64,000 nucleotides of DNA. Origin: Bifidobacterium breve. GTDB lineage: Bacteria; Actinomycetota; Actinomycetes; Nanopelagicales; Nanopelagicaceae. Numbering within the stretch: the first letter of the stretch is position 1; every line of letters begins with the position of its first letter. The stretch spans positions 38,271 through 102,270 of the forward strand of contig CAMCYA010000001.1 of the NCBI GenBank assembly GCA_945883675.1, in the 5' to 3' direction. The position numbers and the translations under genes were made by a program. The notes beneath the pieces were generated by a model, which saw only the letters and a list, made by a program, of their open reading frames with translations, did not search any database and was not told where the DNA came from. Shown piece after piece: positions 7,007 through 15,960 of this stretch.

Positions 7007-9013
7007 GTGAGTGCAAATATAGAAGTCATATCGCAAGAATTTGATAAACCCATACGTGGCAATGATCTATTGGGTATGTATCGAAAGATGTTTATGATTC
7101 GACGCGCAGAAGAGGCAGTTTTAGATTTACGTCGCGCCGATTTAATTGCAGGATCTGTACATGTTTGTGTTGGGCAAGAATCTGCGCCTGTAGGTGTAAT
7201 TGCTGCTATGTTGGAAAAAGACCGAACAATGGCTACCTATCGTGGCCATGGATGGGCATTGGCTTCAGGCTTGCCACTTCGGGCATTCTTCTCTGAAATT
7301 CTAGGGCGAAGCAATGGCATCAATGGTGCTCGTGCTGGATCTGCCTACCTAGCCGCACCTGAATATGGATTCATTGGAGAGAACAGCATCGTTGGCGCTG
7401 GTTTGCCGATTGCTAATGGAATTGCCATGAGTTTGCAATTTTTTGGTGAGGGTGGCGTAGTTGCTGTCTCTTTTGGTGATGGAGCAACCAATCAAGGCGC
7501 ATCCCACGAAGCACTGGTCTTTGCAATTGCCAGAAAACTGCCAGTTATTTTTGTCTGCGAAAACAATTCATGGTCTGAAATGACACCAATTTCGGAAACG
7601 GTACCTAATGCCGCTCTTTGGCAACGCGCAGCTGGGTACGGAATGGCTGCTGAATTAGTCGACGGTGGAAATTTGGCACAAGTATTTGCCAGTGCCCAAG
7701 CAGCGGTCTTGCGTGGGCGCAATGGTGAAGGTCCTACGTTTCTTGAAATAACTGTCCCGCGCATTTTGGGCCATTACAACTTAGATCTTGAACAATACCG
7801 GTCACAAGAAGATCGTGATGCCGCTCGTGCTCGCGATCCGCTTGCAAAATTACGTGCACAGCTTGTGCTATCTCATTCTGATTCACTTATTGCTGATTTG
7901 GAAAAACAAGTAGAAGCATTTGTGACAAGTGAAAAGGAGTTTTCTCTAAACTCCGCATTTCCAGAAGCAAAAGATGCGCTGGGCCATGTACTTGCTTCAA
8001 GTAATTGGAGCGAGCTTTCTCCTCTTCCAACTTCAGGAGATGAGGTTGCTTATGGACTTGCGGTCAACCGAGCCCTCCATGAAGAAATGGAGGAACGTCC
8101 CGAAGTCGTGCTATTTGGTGAAGATATTTCAACAGCAGGTGGCACATTTGGAGTTACCAGAAACCTTCGAAAGAAATATGGGGAGCGGATTTTCGATACC
8201 CCAATTTCAGAGGCAGCTATTCTGGGAGCTGCCACCGGTTCGAGTATCGGTGGAATGAAACCAATAGTAGAAATCATGTGGATTGATTTCATGCTCGTTG
8301 CATTTGATCAAATCGTAAATCAAACAGCAAATGTTCGATTTATTTCGCGTGGCAAACAACACGCGCCAATGGTTGTCAGGATGCAACAAGGTGCCACTCC
8401 TGGGTCTTGCGCTCAACATACGCAAAGCCTTGAAGCGATTCTTGCCCATATCCCTGGGATTAAAGTTGGCTTGCCTTCAAATAGCCATGATGCATACCAA
8501 ATGTTGCGCGCAGCAGTTGCAGATCCTGATCCAGTAATCATTATCGAATCAAGATCACTTTATTTAGTGAAGAGTTTCCTAGATACTTCTGCGCCAAGAG
8601 AACAGGTGGGCGGATCTCGGACTCGTAAGTTGGGTAGTGATTTAGCAATTATCTCTTGGGGCAAGAGCCTACCGATGGTCTTGGAAGCAGCAGAAGTTTT
8701 AGAAGCTCAAGGGATACACGCCTCTGTGCTTGATCTACGTTGGTTAAATCCACTTGATGAAAGTGCGATAGTAGAACTAGTAAAGAATTCGGGGGGGAAA
8801 TTACTTATTGTGCATGAAGCAAACCGCACAGGAGGATTTGGTGCGGAAATCTCTGCTCGAATAGGTGAATCTCACTTTAGCGCTTTGAAAGCGCCAATCA
8901 AGCGGTTAGCGACTCCTGATTCTCGGATTCCAGCTTCTCCAATTTTGCAAAGTGCACTGATCCCAACCGTTGCTAAAATTGTTGAATCTGCTACTGAACT
9001 GCATAACTCGTAA
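7007..9013 (+). CDS. Fused thiamine-diphosphate 2-oxoacid dehydrogenase E1 (alpha-beta)
   Basis: One 668-aa chain joins the E1 alpha subunit (about 15-320) to E1 beta (about 345-660) of a pyruvate/acetoin/branched-chain dehydrogenase-type enzyme. The alpha half has the thiamine diphosphate motif starting GDGATNQGA and ending CENN. The beta half has the conserved MVVRMQQGA, AQHTQSLEAILAHIPG and PVIIIESRSLY segments. The start is GTG at 7007 with GAAAGG upstream. No E2 or E3 gene is nearby, so it must borrow acyltransferase and lipoamide dehydrogenase from elsewhere or act as a stand-alone decarboxylase/ligase. It closes the LacI operon and converges with the gene at 9018. The oxo acid used is unknown; a product of the preceding SDR is a natural guess. 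Confidence 0.9.
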   Translation: MSANIEVISQEFDKPIRGNDLLGMYRKMFMIRRAEEAVLDLRRADLIAGSVHVCVGQESAPVGVIAAMLEKDRTMATYRGHGWALASGLPLRAFFSEILGRSNGINGARAGSAYLAAPEYGFIGENSIVGAGLPIANGIAMSLQFFGEGGVVAVSFGDGATNQGASHEALVFAIARKLPVIFVCENNSWSEMTPISETVPNAALWQRAAGYGMAAELVDGGNLAQVFASAQAAVLRGRNGEGPTFLEITVPRILGHYNLDLEQYRSQEDRDAARARDPLAKLRAQLVLSHSDSLIADLEKQVEAFVTSEKEFSLNSAFPEAKDALGHVLASSNWSELSPLPTSGDEVAYGLAVNRALHEEMEERPEVVLFGEDISTAGGTFGVTRNLRKKYGERIFDTPISEAAILGAATGSSIGGMKPIVEIMWIDFMLVAFDQIVNQTANVRFISRGKQHAPMVVRMQQGATPGSCAQHTQSLEAILAHIPGIKVGLPSNSHDAYQMLRAAVADPDPVIIIESRSLYLVKSFLDTSAPREQVGGSRTRKLGSDLAIISWGKSLPMVLEAAEVLEAQGIHASVLDLRWLNPLDESAIVELVKNSGGKLLIVHEANRTGGFGAEISARIGESHFSALKAPIKRLATPDSRIPASPILQSALIPTVAKIVESATELHNS

Positions 9014-9017
9014 TCCC

Positions 9018-9413
9018 CTAGATTTTGACCACAACTTCAATGATCGCCTGTGGTGTTGCGCTGCCACCTAGCTTTTGTTCAACATTGGTGGGCAGACCAT
9101 TTATCTGCGCAGCCGATAAAACCGCCAACTGCGCTGCGATATCACTCATCCAATACAGAGCAACTGGCCCTGCCCGATCAATGATCCGCTGTGCTTCAAG
9201 TATCTGAGCCTCACTAAATTTGGGCACATCATTATTGTTATCGTTTATCGTATTGAGTAAATACCTCTTTATATCAACAGCAATACTGGTTGCATCAGAT
9301 GACTGGGTTATCAGCTCTTTTAACTGACCATCTAAAGTGCGCGGCTTGCGCTTTTTCTTTGTGCGATTAAGAAATAGAAATATCACCAGGGTCAACAGCA
9401 GGAATTCGATCAT
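9018..9413 (-). CDS. Hypothetical single-pass membrane protein
   Basis: 131 aa, not recognised. A hydrophobic N-terminal segment (about 1-15) precedes a basic stretch NRTKKKRKPR, so the rest is probably cytoplasmic. The body is alpha-helical and ends with a short hydrophobic tail resembling a small folded domain (GPVALYWMSDIAAQLAVL). Start ATG 9413 is supported by TAGGTT exactly six bases upstream, the leaderless pattern seen through the window. It ends 4 bp from the E1 gene (convergent). Confidence 0.7.
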   Translation of the reverse strand: MIEFLLLTLVIFLFLNRTKKKRKPRTLDGQLKELITQSSDATSIAVDIKRYLLNTINDNNNDVPKFSEAQILEAQRIIDRAGPVALYWMSDIAAQLAVLSAAQINGLPTNVEQKLGGSATPQAIIEVVVKI

Positions 9414-9495
9414 GCCTAGAACCTAGCGATCCCCACTGACAATATAAAGAGGTGCTGAGCCCCCATTGCTATCGCCTGTGTATTAGAGTTTCAGT

Positions 9496-10167
9496 ATGGG
9501 ATTTTTCGCCAACCTCAAACACAAGCGCGCTCAGAAAGATGCCCGTAAGCAGTTTGAACTAGAACAGGCCAACTGGGACGCCGACCACGCTCTGCTTGAA
9601 AAAATGGAGACAGTCTTTACCAATGCAAGCAATGGCATTGACTCTGTTCAAAACTTTTTGGTCAACGAAAAAGGCGAAGTTGTTCTCTTTAGCGCACCTG
9701 CAATCTTTCATGAGACCAGACGCGGCCCAAGCCAATTCGTTGGTGGATCATCTGGTGTAAGCATTCCTGTTGTCGCAGGCATTCGCTTTCGCGTTGGCGC
9801 AATGCGCGGCACTTCACTACCTGGGGCTGACTCCCAAGCAGATCTTGATCAAGGAAACGTTATTGTGACAACAACTCGCATTCTCTTTGTCGGCCCTATG
9901 TATACAAAGGAGTGGGAGTTCTCCAAACTATTAGGAGCATCCGCGCTAAACGATGACTCTGACTACATCTTTAATGTTTCTAACCGCCAAAAATCATCCG
10001 GTGTTCGAGTTGAAGCCCACCAAGGCGCAGAATTCAATAGAGTCTTAGCCCTAGCAATCACCGCAGCAGAGGCAGGAGTTGGCGCAGTACTTGCAGAGCT
10101 TAAAAACATTCGTAAGCAGTTAACAACAAGCAAGCCAATGTTAGAACTACCAAGCCCGCCGGCTTAA
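9496..10167 (+). CDS. Hypothetical protein with PH/GRAM-like core
   Basis: 223 aa, soluble. The N-terminus (MGFFANLKHKRAQKDARKQFE) is a charged helix. The middle contains alternating strands and a segment reading 'NVIVTTTRILFVG...KEWEFSKLL', the pattern common in bacterial PH/GRAM-type folds ('v-T-x-x-R-l-l'). The C-terminal helix is amphipathic. It resembles in outline the SHOCT protein at 20168 but has no SHOCT end. The start is supported by TAGAGT six bases before the ATG. Function unknown; the fold suggestion is inference. Confidence 0.7.
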   Translation: MGFFANLKHKRAQKDARKQFELEQANWDADHALLEKMETVFTNASNGIDSVQNFLVNEKGEVVLFSAPAIFHETRRGPSQFVGGSSGVSIPVVAGIRFRVGAMRGTSLPGADSQADLDQGNVIVTTTRILFVGPMYTKEWEFSKLLGASALNDDSDYIFNVSNRQKSSGVRVEAHQGAEFNRVLALAITAAEAGVGAVLAELKNIRKQLTTSKPMLELPSPPA

Positions 10168-10188
10168 AACTAATCGATAGTCCTTTAT

Positions 10189-10554
10189 TTACTTCTTTGT
10201 CTGGCGCCAGTGATAGAGATAAAGCGGTGCGGCAACAGAGATAGTGATGAAGGAAGAGAAAATGCCCTTTATCGCTTGTATTTGATTATCTCTTTCTTGC
10301 TGCTCCACTAGCTCAGGCAATGGCGCATTTTCAGGCTTTGCATATACATCTATATATACAGGGTTAGGAAATACTGAATTCATAATCGCATTGATCAAAG
10401 AAACTGTTGAGAACAAAACAACGAGCAAAGTGATTAGGCATACGGCATAGAGATAGAGCGAACGCCAATCAATTCCATCACTATGCGTTTGGGTTGCTGG
10501 GGCTTTTGCAGATTTCGTTGCAGATTTCTTAGCAACCTTCTTAGCTATGGCCAT
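10189..10554 (-). CDS. Hypothetical two-pass membrane protein
   Basis: 121 aa. An Ala/Lys-rich N-terminus (AIAKKVAKKSATKSAKAPA, histone-H1-like in composition) is followed by a membrane segment (LYLYAVCLITLLVVLFSTVSLI), a short outside loop with Pro and Glu, and a second, weaker segment (ISVAAPLYLYHW). A good AGGAG site precedes the ATG. Unrecognised; a C-terminal domain related to 'DUF5671-like' membrane proteins is possible but unproven. Confidence 0.65.
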   Translation of the reverse strand: MAIAKKVAKKSATKSAKAPATQTHSDGIDWRSLYLYAVCLITLLVVLFSTVSLINAIMNSVFPNPVYIDVYAKPENAPLPELVEQQERDNQIQAIKGIFSSFITISVAAPLYLYHWRQTKK

Positions 10555-10602
10555 AGTTATCTCCTAGTGCAATTGATGGGTAGAAATAATCAGGTGTTCA
10601 CT

Positions 10603-10737
10603 TTAGAGACCTTTCAGGACTCCAAAAAAGGCCATTGTGCCTGCAGAAATAAAAAACAAAATAAGTGGAACCCAACCAAAGATTTTGTATGGAGTGATCT
10701 TTCCGGTCTTTACACCGGTTTCATTTTCTCTGTTCAT
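10603..10737 (-). CDS. Small (44-aa) membrane protein
   Basis: A short frame with a polar N-terminus (MNRENETGVKTGK) and one long hydrophobic helix (IFGWVPLILFFISAGTMAFFGVL). The frame is open further upstream, but the ATG at 10737 is preceded at exactly six bases by TACCCT, the same leaderless start signal as at 24253 and others in this window. That signal is the main reason to accept so short a gene. Function unknown. Confidence 0.55.
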   Translation of the reverse strand: MNRENETGVKTGKITPYKIFGWVPLILFFISAGTMAFFGVLKGL

Positions 10738-10895
10738 ACGGCAAGGGTATCGAAACTGCCCGCAGTTAGTTGCATGTGGGGGTGTTGCCCAATGGGCATT
10801 TGATGAAATGTGTCTTGGAGTTCTAGCAGGGACAACCAACTAAGGAGTGCTGGCCAGTGCAACTAAATCAATTTTATCAACTAGATTAGGCCAAC

Positions 10896-11261
10896 ATGAG
10901 CGCAATAAGAAAAACCCTGCAGACCGGATCAATTGTTTTTGGTGGATCTGGGCTTTTTCTTCTTATTCTGCCAGCGCTATTTCTAGATCTTCTAGCGCTA
11001 GAGACAAATGATCAGCTAGTTTGGTCAATGCGCATGATCGGCATAACGGTCTTTGCTCTGGCCGGAAACATGTGGAATAACGCAGCCCACAGCAGTGATG
11101 TGCGAGTTGCAAATGTTGCCAAGATAATGTGTGTAAGTGCCACAGCCTTAGGCGTACTGACTCTTATGATCCCAGCAGAGCTAACCTGGTTTACCTATCT
11201 ATATGCAGCAGTGGGATTTGGTTTTGGTATTGCCTACGTAGTCGGTCTTATCCGTAGATAG
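10896..11261 (+). CDS. Hypothetical four-helix membrane protein
   Basis: 121 aa with four hydrophobic segments (about 12-32, 45-60, 75-92, 97-117), no signal peptide. A TAGATT hexamer lies eight bases before the ATG, suggesting a leaderless transcript. The last 14 bp overlap the convergent DoxX-family gene. It looks like the small DUF4345-type membrane proteins in size and helix number, but I cannot assign it. Confidence 0.65.
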   Translation: MSAIRKTLQTGSIVFGGSGLFLLILPALFLDLLALETNDQLVWSMRMIGITVFALAGNMWNNAAHSSDVRVANVAKIMCVSATALGVLTLMIPAELTWFTYLYAAVGFGFGIAYVVGLIRR

Positions 11262-11694
11262 TGTCTTGCTCTAAATCACCACGGCCTGTAACAGGCGGCT
11301 TTGCCTTTCGCGCCCTCCATGCACCTGTGCACCACAGCGCCCACACCACCAATAGCGGCTGAAAGAACAAGCGCACCAAGCGTGATGTGTCACTATCTAA
11401 ACCAAATGCATCTATGCCATTGAGATACTGAGAGATGTTGCCAGGAAAGATAGCCACAAAGAAAGCTGCAACAACCCAACCTACTTGAACGCGATATCCC
11501 CACAACCCAATAAGGGATAGACCTAAAACAATTTCAACCACCCCAGATGCCACAACAACAAAATCTGCATAATCTTTTAACACCGATGGAACCTGTGCCT
11601 GAAACTCCTGGCGGTTAGTAGTTAAATGCCCAATACCTGCATAACCAAGGGCCAACCCCAATACAACTTGTGCGACCTTACGGATGAGTTCCAT
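11248..11694 (-). CDS. DoxX-family membrane protein
   Basis: About 148 aa, four membrane helices. The pattern VLGLALGYAGIGHLTTNRQEFQAQVP near the N-terminus and the following segment VEIVLGLSLIGLW are characteristic of the DoxX/DoxX-like family, whose members are linked to thiol/redox or oxidase partners in other bacteria. The frame extends to a TTG at 11718, but I take the ATG at 11694; this start is uncertain. It overlaps the convergent gene at 10896 by 14 bp. Confidence 0.75.
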   Translation of the reverse strand: MELIRKVAQVVLGLALGYAGIGHLTTNRQEFQAQVPSVLKDYADFVVVASGVVEIVLGLSLIGLWGYRVQVGWVVAAFFVAIFPGNISQYLNGIDAFGLDSDTSRLVRLFFQPLLVVWALWCTGAWRARKAKPPVTGRGDLEQDTIYG

Positions 11695-11755
11695 GGGGTA
11701 AGTAAACACCTTGAACAAGCTCAGATTGTCACCGTCCGTTAACTCACAATTCTGG

Positions 11756-12814
11756 TCAGGGTTTCACTCTCACCAGAAACAGATACTCCAGTGTTTTGTC
11801 ATCCATATCTTTATACTTTCGCTTTTCGTGATCTCTCTCGGTTCTAAACCTCCGATATTCCTGGGTAAAAACTTGGACTTCACCTTTAGATTTCAAAATC
11901 GCCATTAAATCTTCATGGGGGATAATTCCCTCATTGTTGTAGCTTAGGACTACAAACTGAAAGTTAGCTTGCGAAATAATTTTGCTCAACGCTTGCGTAG
12001 CTTTCGTCTTGCTGCTGAAATCAGACTTCTGATCCTCATAGTTTCGCAAACCTGTTTTCCCGGAGAGGGCTTGCTTGTCCCAAACGGCAATCGACTCTAG
12101 CACATGAAAGTTTGGCGCGTACTGACGTGAATTGTAAGGTGGGTCTAGATATAGAATATCGCCCGAAATTTCAGTTATTAGATCTTCTGCTTTTTTTTGG
12201 TACGCGTAGTTACATCTTGAGTTACCAAATACGGGCCTACTTTTTAGATTGATCCTCTTTAATGCTACAGATCTCCAGATTTTGAGAAATGCCCCATAAG
12301 TTCCAGACATATTAGCGACATGATCAGCCGCATCAATTAATACAGCGAGTAGATAGTAAAACTCTGCCTCATTTACTAAGTTTTCGTTCTTCCATTTTTG
12401 AATCGTATCTCTCATCGCGTCAATTAGGCAGGCGTTTTGTTTTGTAAAGTACATCCGATTCTGACTACCCTCCGCACCGTAATTTTGAAAAGCGTACCCT
12501 TCTTGTGGTGCCAAATTGTTTAGATAGTCAAGAATTGCTTGAGCTGGAGTGGTTGAAACCCTCAAATTCAGTGACTCAACAGCTTTATCAAAAGTTGGGA
12601 CTTCATTTGATTCAATAAAAGCCTTTTGCAATACATATGAGTAGGTCATGAAATCATTTGAGGTTATCGAGAAACCCAGCTTCTTAAAATGTTCAGCAAC
12701 GCTTGTTGTCCCTGAGAAGAGATCCGTTAAAGTTCCCTGGAGTGGCACCGCGGCTGACTTAAGTGATTCTTCTATAAATCCAAGCAAATTGGATTTATTC
12801 CCAATGTACTTCAC
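11756..12814 (-). CDS. Adenine-specific DNA methyltransferase, D12 class
   Basis: N6-adenine methyltransferase of a restriction-modification system. The 352-aa protein begins with the D12-class opening MKYIGNKSNLLGFI, has the SAM-binding loop DLFSGTTSV (31-39) and the catalytic DPPYNSRQYA (DPPY at 224-227). D12-class enzymes methylate adenine, and this long variant with an NSRQYAPNFH extension resembles methylases of non-Dam specificity. The ATG overlaps the stop of the preceding gene by 4 bp, so it is the last gene of the three-gene operon 14895-12811-11756. The region looks more A+T-rich than the rest of the window, which agrees with transfer. Confidence 0.9.
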   Translation of the reverse strand: MKYIGNKSNLLGFIEESLKSAAVPLQGTLTDLFSGTTSVAEHFKKLGFSITSNDFMTYSYVLQKAFIESNEVPTFDKAVESLNLRVSTTPAQAILDYLNNLAPQEGYAFQNYGAEGSQNRMYFTKQNACLIDAMRDTIQKWKNENLVNEAEFYYLLAVLIDAADHVANMSGTYGAFLKIWRSVALKRINLKSRPVFGNSRCNYAYQKKAEDLITEISGDILYLDPPYNSRQYAPNFHVLESIAVWDKQALSGKTGLRNYEDQKSDFSSKTKATQALSKIISQANFQFVVLSYNNEGIIPHEDLMAILKSKGEVQVFTQEYRRFRTERDHEKRKYKDMDDKTLEYLFLVRVKP

Positions 12815-14892
12815 TTGGAAAAGATCACATCTAGGCGGCTCTGAAGTTCAGATGGGAACTTATCTGAGAAAAACAGCGCGAAATTTGAGATACCCGCCAA
12901 CGTATAAGTTCCAATAACTAAAAAATCTTGATTAGCAAGTTTATCTAAGTGACCTGCTCTAATGGATCCAATGATTTTTTGTTTTTCTGATTCCAAAAAG
13001 TAATCTGAATCAACTTCAGGAACGTCTAAGAGGCAAATAAAGCTGATTATCTTTTCATTAACCTTAGCCTTGTAGAGGTCGTCAATCACATTGCGGATAT
13101 TGTTAAAAGCCGACTCAATCTTATTTCTTTCTGCTGCAGAGCTAAAAAAATCCGTGTACTTCCTCTTTCCTTCAGCCGCAAAAAATAGGTTATCTGGACT
13201 TTGCATGACCAAATCGACTTTTGAGTCATTGCGGCCAATTTTGGCCGTATCAAGAAAATTAGCACTATCACGAATCCTGATCTGCTGCCATGAAGAGTGA
13301 TGTATCGCGATCATGCAAACATCCCAGTCGGATCCAATTACCCCCATCTGCAAATATGTTGAGATTACTCCCATGTCTTCAGTCGTGTTCAATGGCGTCA
13401 TGTTCAAAATTGACTCTATGTTGTAAGTTTTATGCATTTTCACAGGAGCCTTGAACTCGCTAATTACTTCTTTCGTGTCCATCACAAGTACATCAGAATA
13501 TTTCGCAACGGATCTATAGATATTCGTTTCGTTCTTAGTATGGATATCAAAGGCAGGAGGATTAGTTGAAACGCAATACGCCAAGACACTTCTCTTAGGG
13601 TTACCAGCAGCGTCGAACCCAAGAAGTTCAGAGAATGCAGCCGTATTACCTGCGTACGGATCTTTAGTAAATTGAAGATTTCCATTACTTGTCTTGTGGA
13701 AGTAGATTGGAACAATCGCAGTTTCTTTGAACTTGAGAATACTCTCAAGCGCTTTCTTTGAAACTTTGTAATTCTTTTCACTTAAGAATCTAACAACTGA
13801 CTTGGAATCAACAATGCCCGCAGCGAATTTCGAGAGAGGAGCAACCGCTGGGGGCAAGTGATTTTCTTCAAGAAAGTTAAATAGGTCCTTGATGTAGACC
13901 ATATTCTGCTTGTCAGTCCATTTTTTCATTTTAGAAACATTCAAATCAGAAAAATCATACCTTTTCTGGAACTCAGTCCTTTTTTCCTTTGGATTGTGCA
14001 AAAATTCTGTGAGTTCATCTATAAATGTTTCGGTATCTGACAGCAAGGCTCTCTGGACCATGGGATTAATACAGGGAAGGTCGAGCAGTAATCTAGGTTG
14101 ATGTTTAGCCCCTGGTGCACCCGAATACTTTGCTTCTCCAAGGTAGCCAGCCATTGACTTGTATATCTCGGCTTCAATCTCACGATATAGATTGGAGTTG
14201 TCACCAATTTCATCTAGAACATATGCTGAAAAAAGTCTTGAAATCACATTAGGAGAGAGGGCATCGGCTCGTTGACGTGTTCGTGAAGATTCAATATTAG
14301 GTTCGATGAAAAATACTAATGAAGAGACTTGATATCTAATTGAATAAAGGAACGCATTGTAAGCGAGCAAAGAAGATGGTTCGCGTATTGTGTCTGAGCT
14401 ATCGTCTTTACCAGAGTATACAGTTTGATAAATAAATGGAACTCCAAGCTCTGCAGCAGCAATTTTCCGCAATTCACGTTGCCATTGTGAGTTTCCTACG
14501 CTTGCAGTTTCAGTTATTTCTCCAGCAAGGGCAATCCTGTCATTAGTTACATTGTAAAGAACAAAATCAGGGAGATCGTATCGATAGATTAACTCCGAAA
14601 CTTTCGCTGGGAGAGGCCAATTTGTATACACGCCACAAGCTTTAATGGAAATTATCTGTTCCTTGTATGTTTTGAAGACATAAATGGGCTGATCGATAGG
14701 CTCATAAACCACATACTGGAAATTCCAAATATCTTCCTGCTCTATAGCTGGGTTTAGCAAAGTGAAGCACTCCAACAAATTATCTCCAAACAAAATGAAC
14801 TCAGCGCAACTGGATCCTTCTGTAAATGACTTATGTTCTGCAAGAGATTTAATTTTTCCCCTAAGCAGGTGCTGATTATTCACATCCTGCAT
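12811..14892 (-). CDS. Probable type II restriction endonuclease, 693 aa
   Basis: Sits between two DNA methyltransferase genes (2 bp after one, 4-bp overlap with the other). I recognise no closely related enzyme. A C-terminal PD-(D/E)XK-like core is visible: Asp560 in KVDLV, then Glu574-Gly-Lys576 in FFAAEGKRK, followed by helices. A second candidate lies near the N-terminus, PD at 108-109 and ALAGEIT with Glu125 (E-x-T, so lacking the usual Lys). The size, together with two methyltransferases of different class, fits an enzyme cutting at an asymmetric recognition sequence. Calling it the nuclease rests on position plus the D-ExK pattern, not on a family match. Confidence 0.7.
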   Translation of the reverse strand: MQDVNNQHLLRGKIKSLAEHKSFTEGSSCAEFILFGDNLLECFTLLNPAIEQEDIWNFQYVVYEPIDQPIYVFKTYKEQIISIKACGVYTNWPLPAKVSELIYRYDLPDFVLYNVTNDRIALAGEITETASVGNSQWQRELRKIAAAELGVPFIYQTVYSGKDDSSDTIREPSSLLAYNAFLYSIRYQVSSLVFFIEPNIESSRTRQRADALSPNVISRLFSAYVLDEIGDNSNLYREIEAEIYKSMAGYLGEAKYSGAPGAKHQPRLLLDLPCINPMVQRALLSDTETFIDELTEFLHNPKEKRTEFQKRYDFSDLNVSKMKKWTDKQNMVYIKDLFNFLEENHLPPAVAPLSKFAAGIVDSKSVVRFLSEKNYKVSKKALESILKFKETAIVPIYFHKTSNGNLQFTKDPYAGNTAAFSELLGFDAAGNPKRSVLAYCVSTNPPAFDIHTKNETNIYRSVAKYSDVLVMDTKEVISEFKAPVKMHKTYNIESILNMTPLNTTEDMGVISTYLQMGVIGSDWDVCMIAIHHSSWQQIRIRDSANFLDTAKIGRNDSKVDLVMQSPDNLFFAAEGKRKYTDFFSSAAERNKIESAFNNIRNVIDDLYKAKVNEKIISFICLLDVPEVDSDYFLESEKQKIIGSIRAGHLDKLANQDFLVIGTYTLAGISNFALFFSDKFPSELQSRLDVIFSK

Positions 14893-14894
14893 GG

Positions 14895-15863
14895 TTAGCT
14901 CTTTTTAAGTATGAGGATATTTTGGTGAATCATTGAAGGTACAAATGCTGCTGGATAACCATAGACGTGAAGCATTTTGGAGACATCATACCAAATCAAA
15001 TTTGCTTTAAGAGTCCAGTTTCCCGTGGCTTGAAGTCTGTCAGCAAGAGAAGCTGAAAGCATGTGATATCTACTTTCTCTATACATGTCGCCAATAAACA
15101 CTGCAGCATATTTTCCGTCTTTGAGACATTTATGAGCGGCAGTTAAAACTTGATCCATTTCATCGAGCCACTGATCTTTAGTTTGATCTTCACTATCATT
15201 AAACGTGGCTAGTTTTGAGGCTTTGGCAGTCTTGCTTCGAGTCTTTGCTAATTTATCGATATTCCAATACGGAACATCAGTCAAAATAAAGTCGTAAGAT
15301 TTGGGCTCAATTTTGAGCAACACATCTTTTGAGTCACCCTGCAGAAATTCTTGCTCTTCCAAATTCTCAAGAGTCGTAACTTCCTTGTAAATTTCAATCC
15401 ATCTTGGATCTAACTCAACGCCTGTCGCACGTCGACCAATCAATGATGCGCCGAGAAGCGTTCCCCCAACCCCACCAAAAGGATCGAGAACTTTTTGACC
15501 CTTCTTTGTGAAAATTTGGATCAGATCCGCGCAAAGCTGGGGAGGCTTTTGTCCGCCATGTTGTGATCGCAACTTGTGCTGCATGTTCACTGGATAAGGC
15601 TTATTGATCACCGACTTTGTAGAAAATTTCCACTCAGCACCAGTAAGGTCGTTGAGAGTGTTATTGGGTGCGACCGTTTTTACCGCCGGGGCTTCAACAT
15701 CTCTTGTGACAATAGGTGCCGATTGAGCAGCTGTGTCTTTCTTCTTTCTGGAAGTAGGTTTTTTTTCAACCGCCTTAACTTCCAAGAAGCTCATCTCAAA
15801 CGCCAATGGATCTTGCTTGCTTGGTTTTGACACTTTACCCAACTCTCGATTAATTGTTGACAT
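14895..15863 (-). CDS. DNA methyltransferase, N4-cytosine/N6-adenine type
   Basis: 322 aa. An unusually long, Lys/Ala/Thr-rich N-terminal stretch (about 30-70) precedes the catalytic domain. The motif order is target/motif X region with KPPQLCADLIQIF, motif I VLDPFGGVGGT (126-135), acidic motif II GVELDPRW, and motif IV in the middle of the chain as TDVPYWN (195-201). This is the beta-class layout of N4/N6 methylases. The usual (D/S)PP(Y/W) reads DVPY here: the first Pro is replaced by Val. First gene of the R-M operon. Modifies one strand of the recognition site if the site is asymmetric. Confidence 0.88.
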   Translation of the reverse strand: MSTINRELGKVSKPSKQDPLAFEMSFLEVKAVEKKPTSRKKKDTAAQSAPIVTRDVEAPAVKTVAPNNTLNDLTGAEWKFSTKSVINKPYPVNMQHKLRSQHGGQKPPQLCADLIQIFTKKGQKVLDPFGGVGGTLLGASLIGRRATGVELDPRWIEIYKEVTTLENLEEQEFLQGDSKDVLLKIEPKSYDFILTDVPYWNIDKLAKTRSKTAKASKLATFNDSEDQTKDQWLDEMDQVLTAAHKCLKDGKYAAVFIGDMYRESRYHMLSASLADRLQATGNWTLKANLIWYDVSKMLHVYGYPAAFVPSMIHQNILILKKS

Positions 15864-15960
15864 ATCATTTCTTTCTATTTTCCACTGCTGACATTACTTG
15901 CCCAATACGACAAATGCCTGAGTTTAAGCAAAAAAAGCGATAATTTAAGGTTTCGCCTGA

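Noticed and set aside
10483-10843. Plus-strand frames over the 10189 and 10603 genes
   Set aside because: Conflict with minus-strand genes that have ribosome site or leaderless signal; Cys-rich shadow composition.
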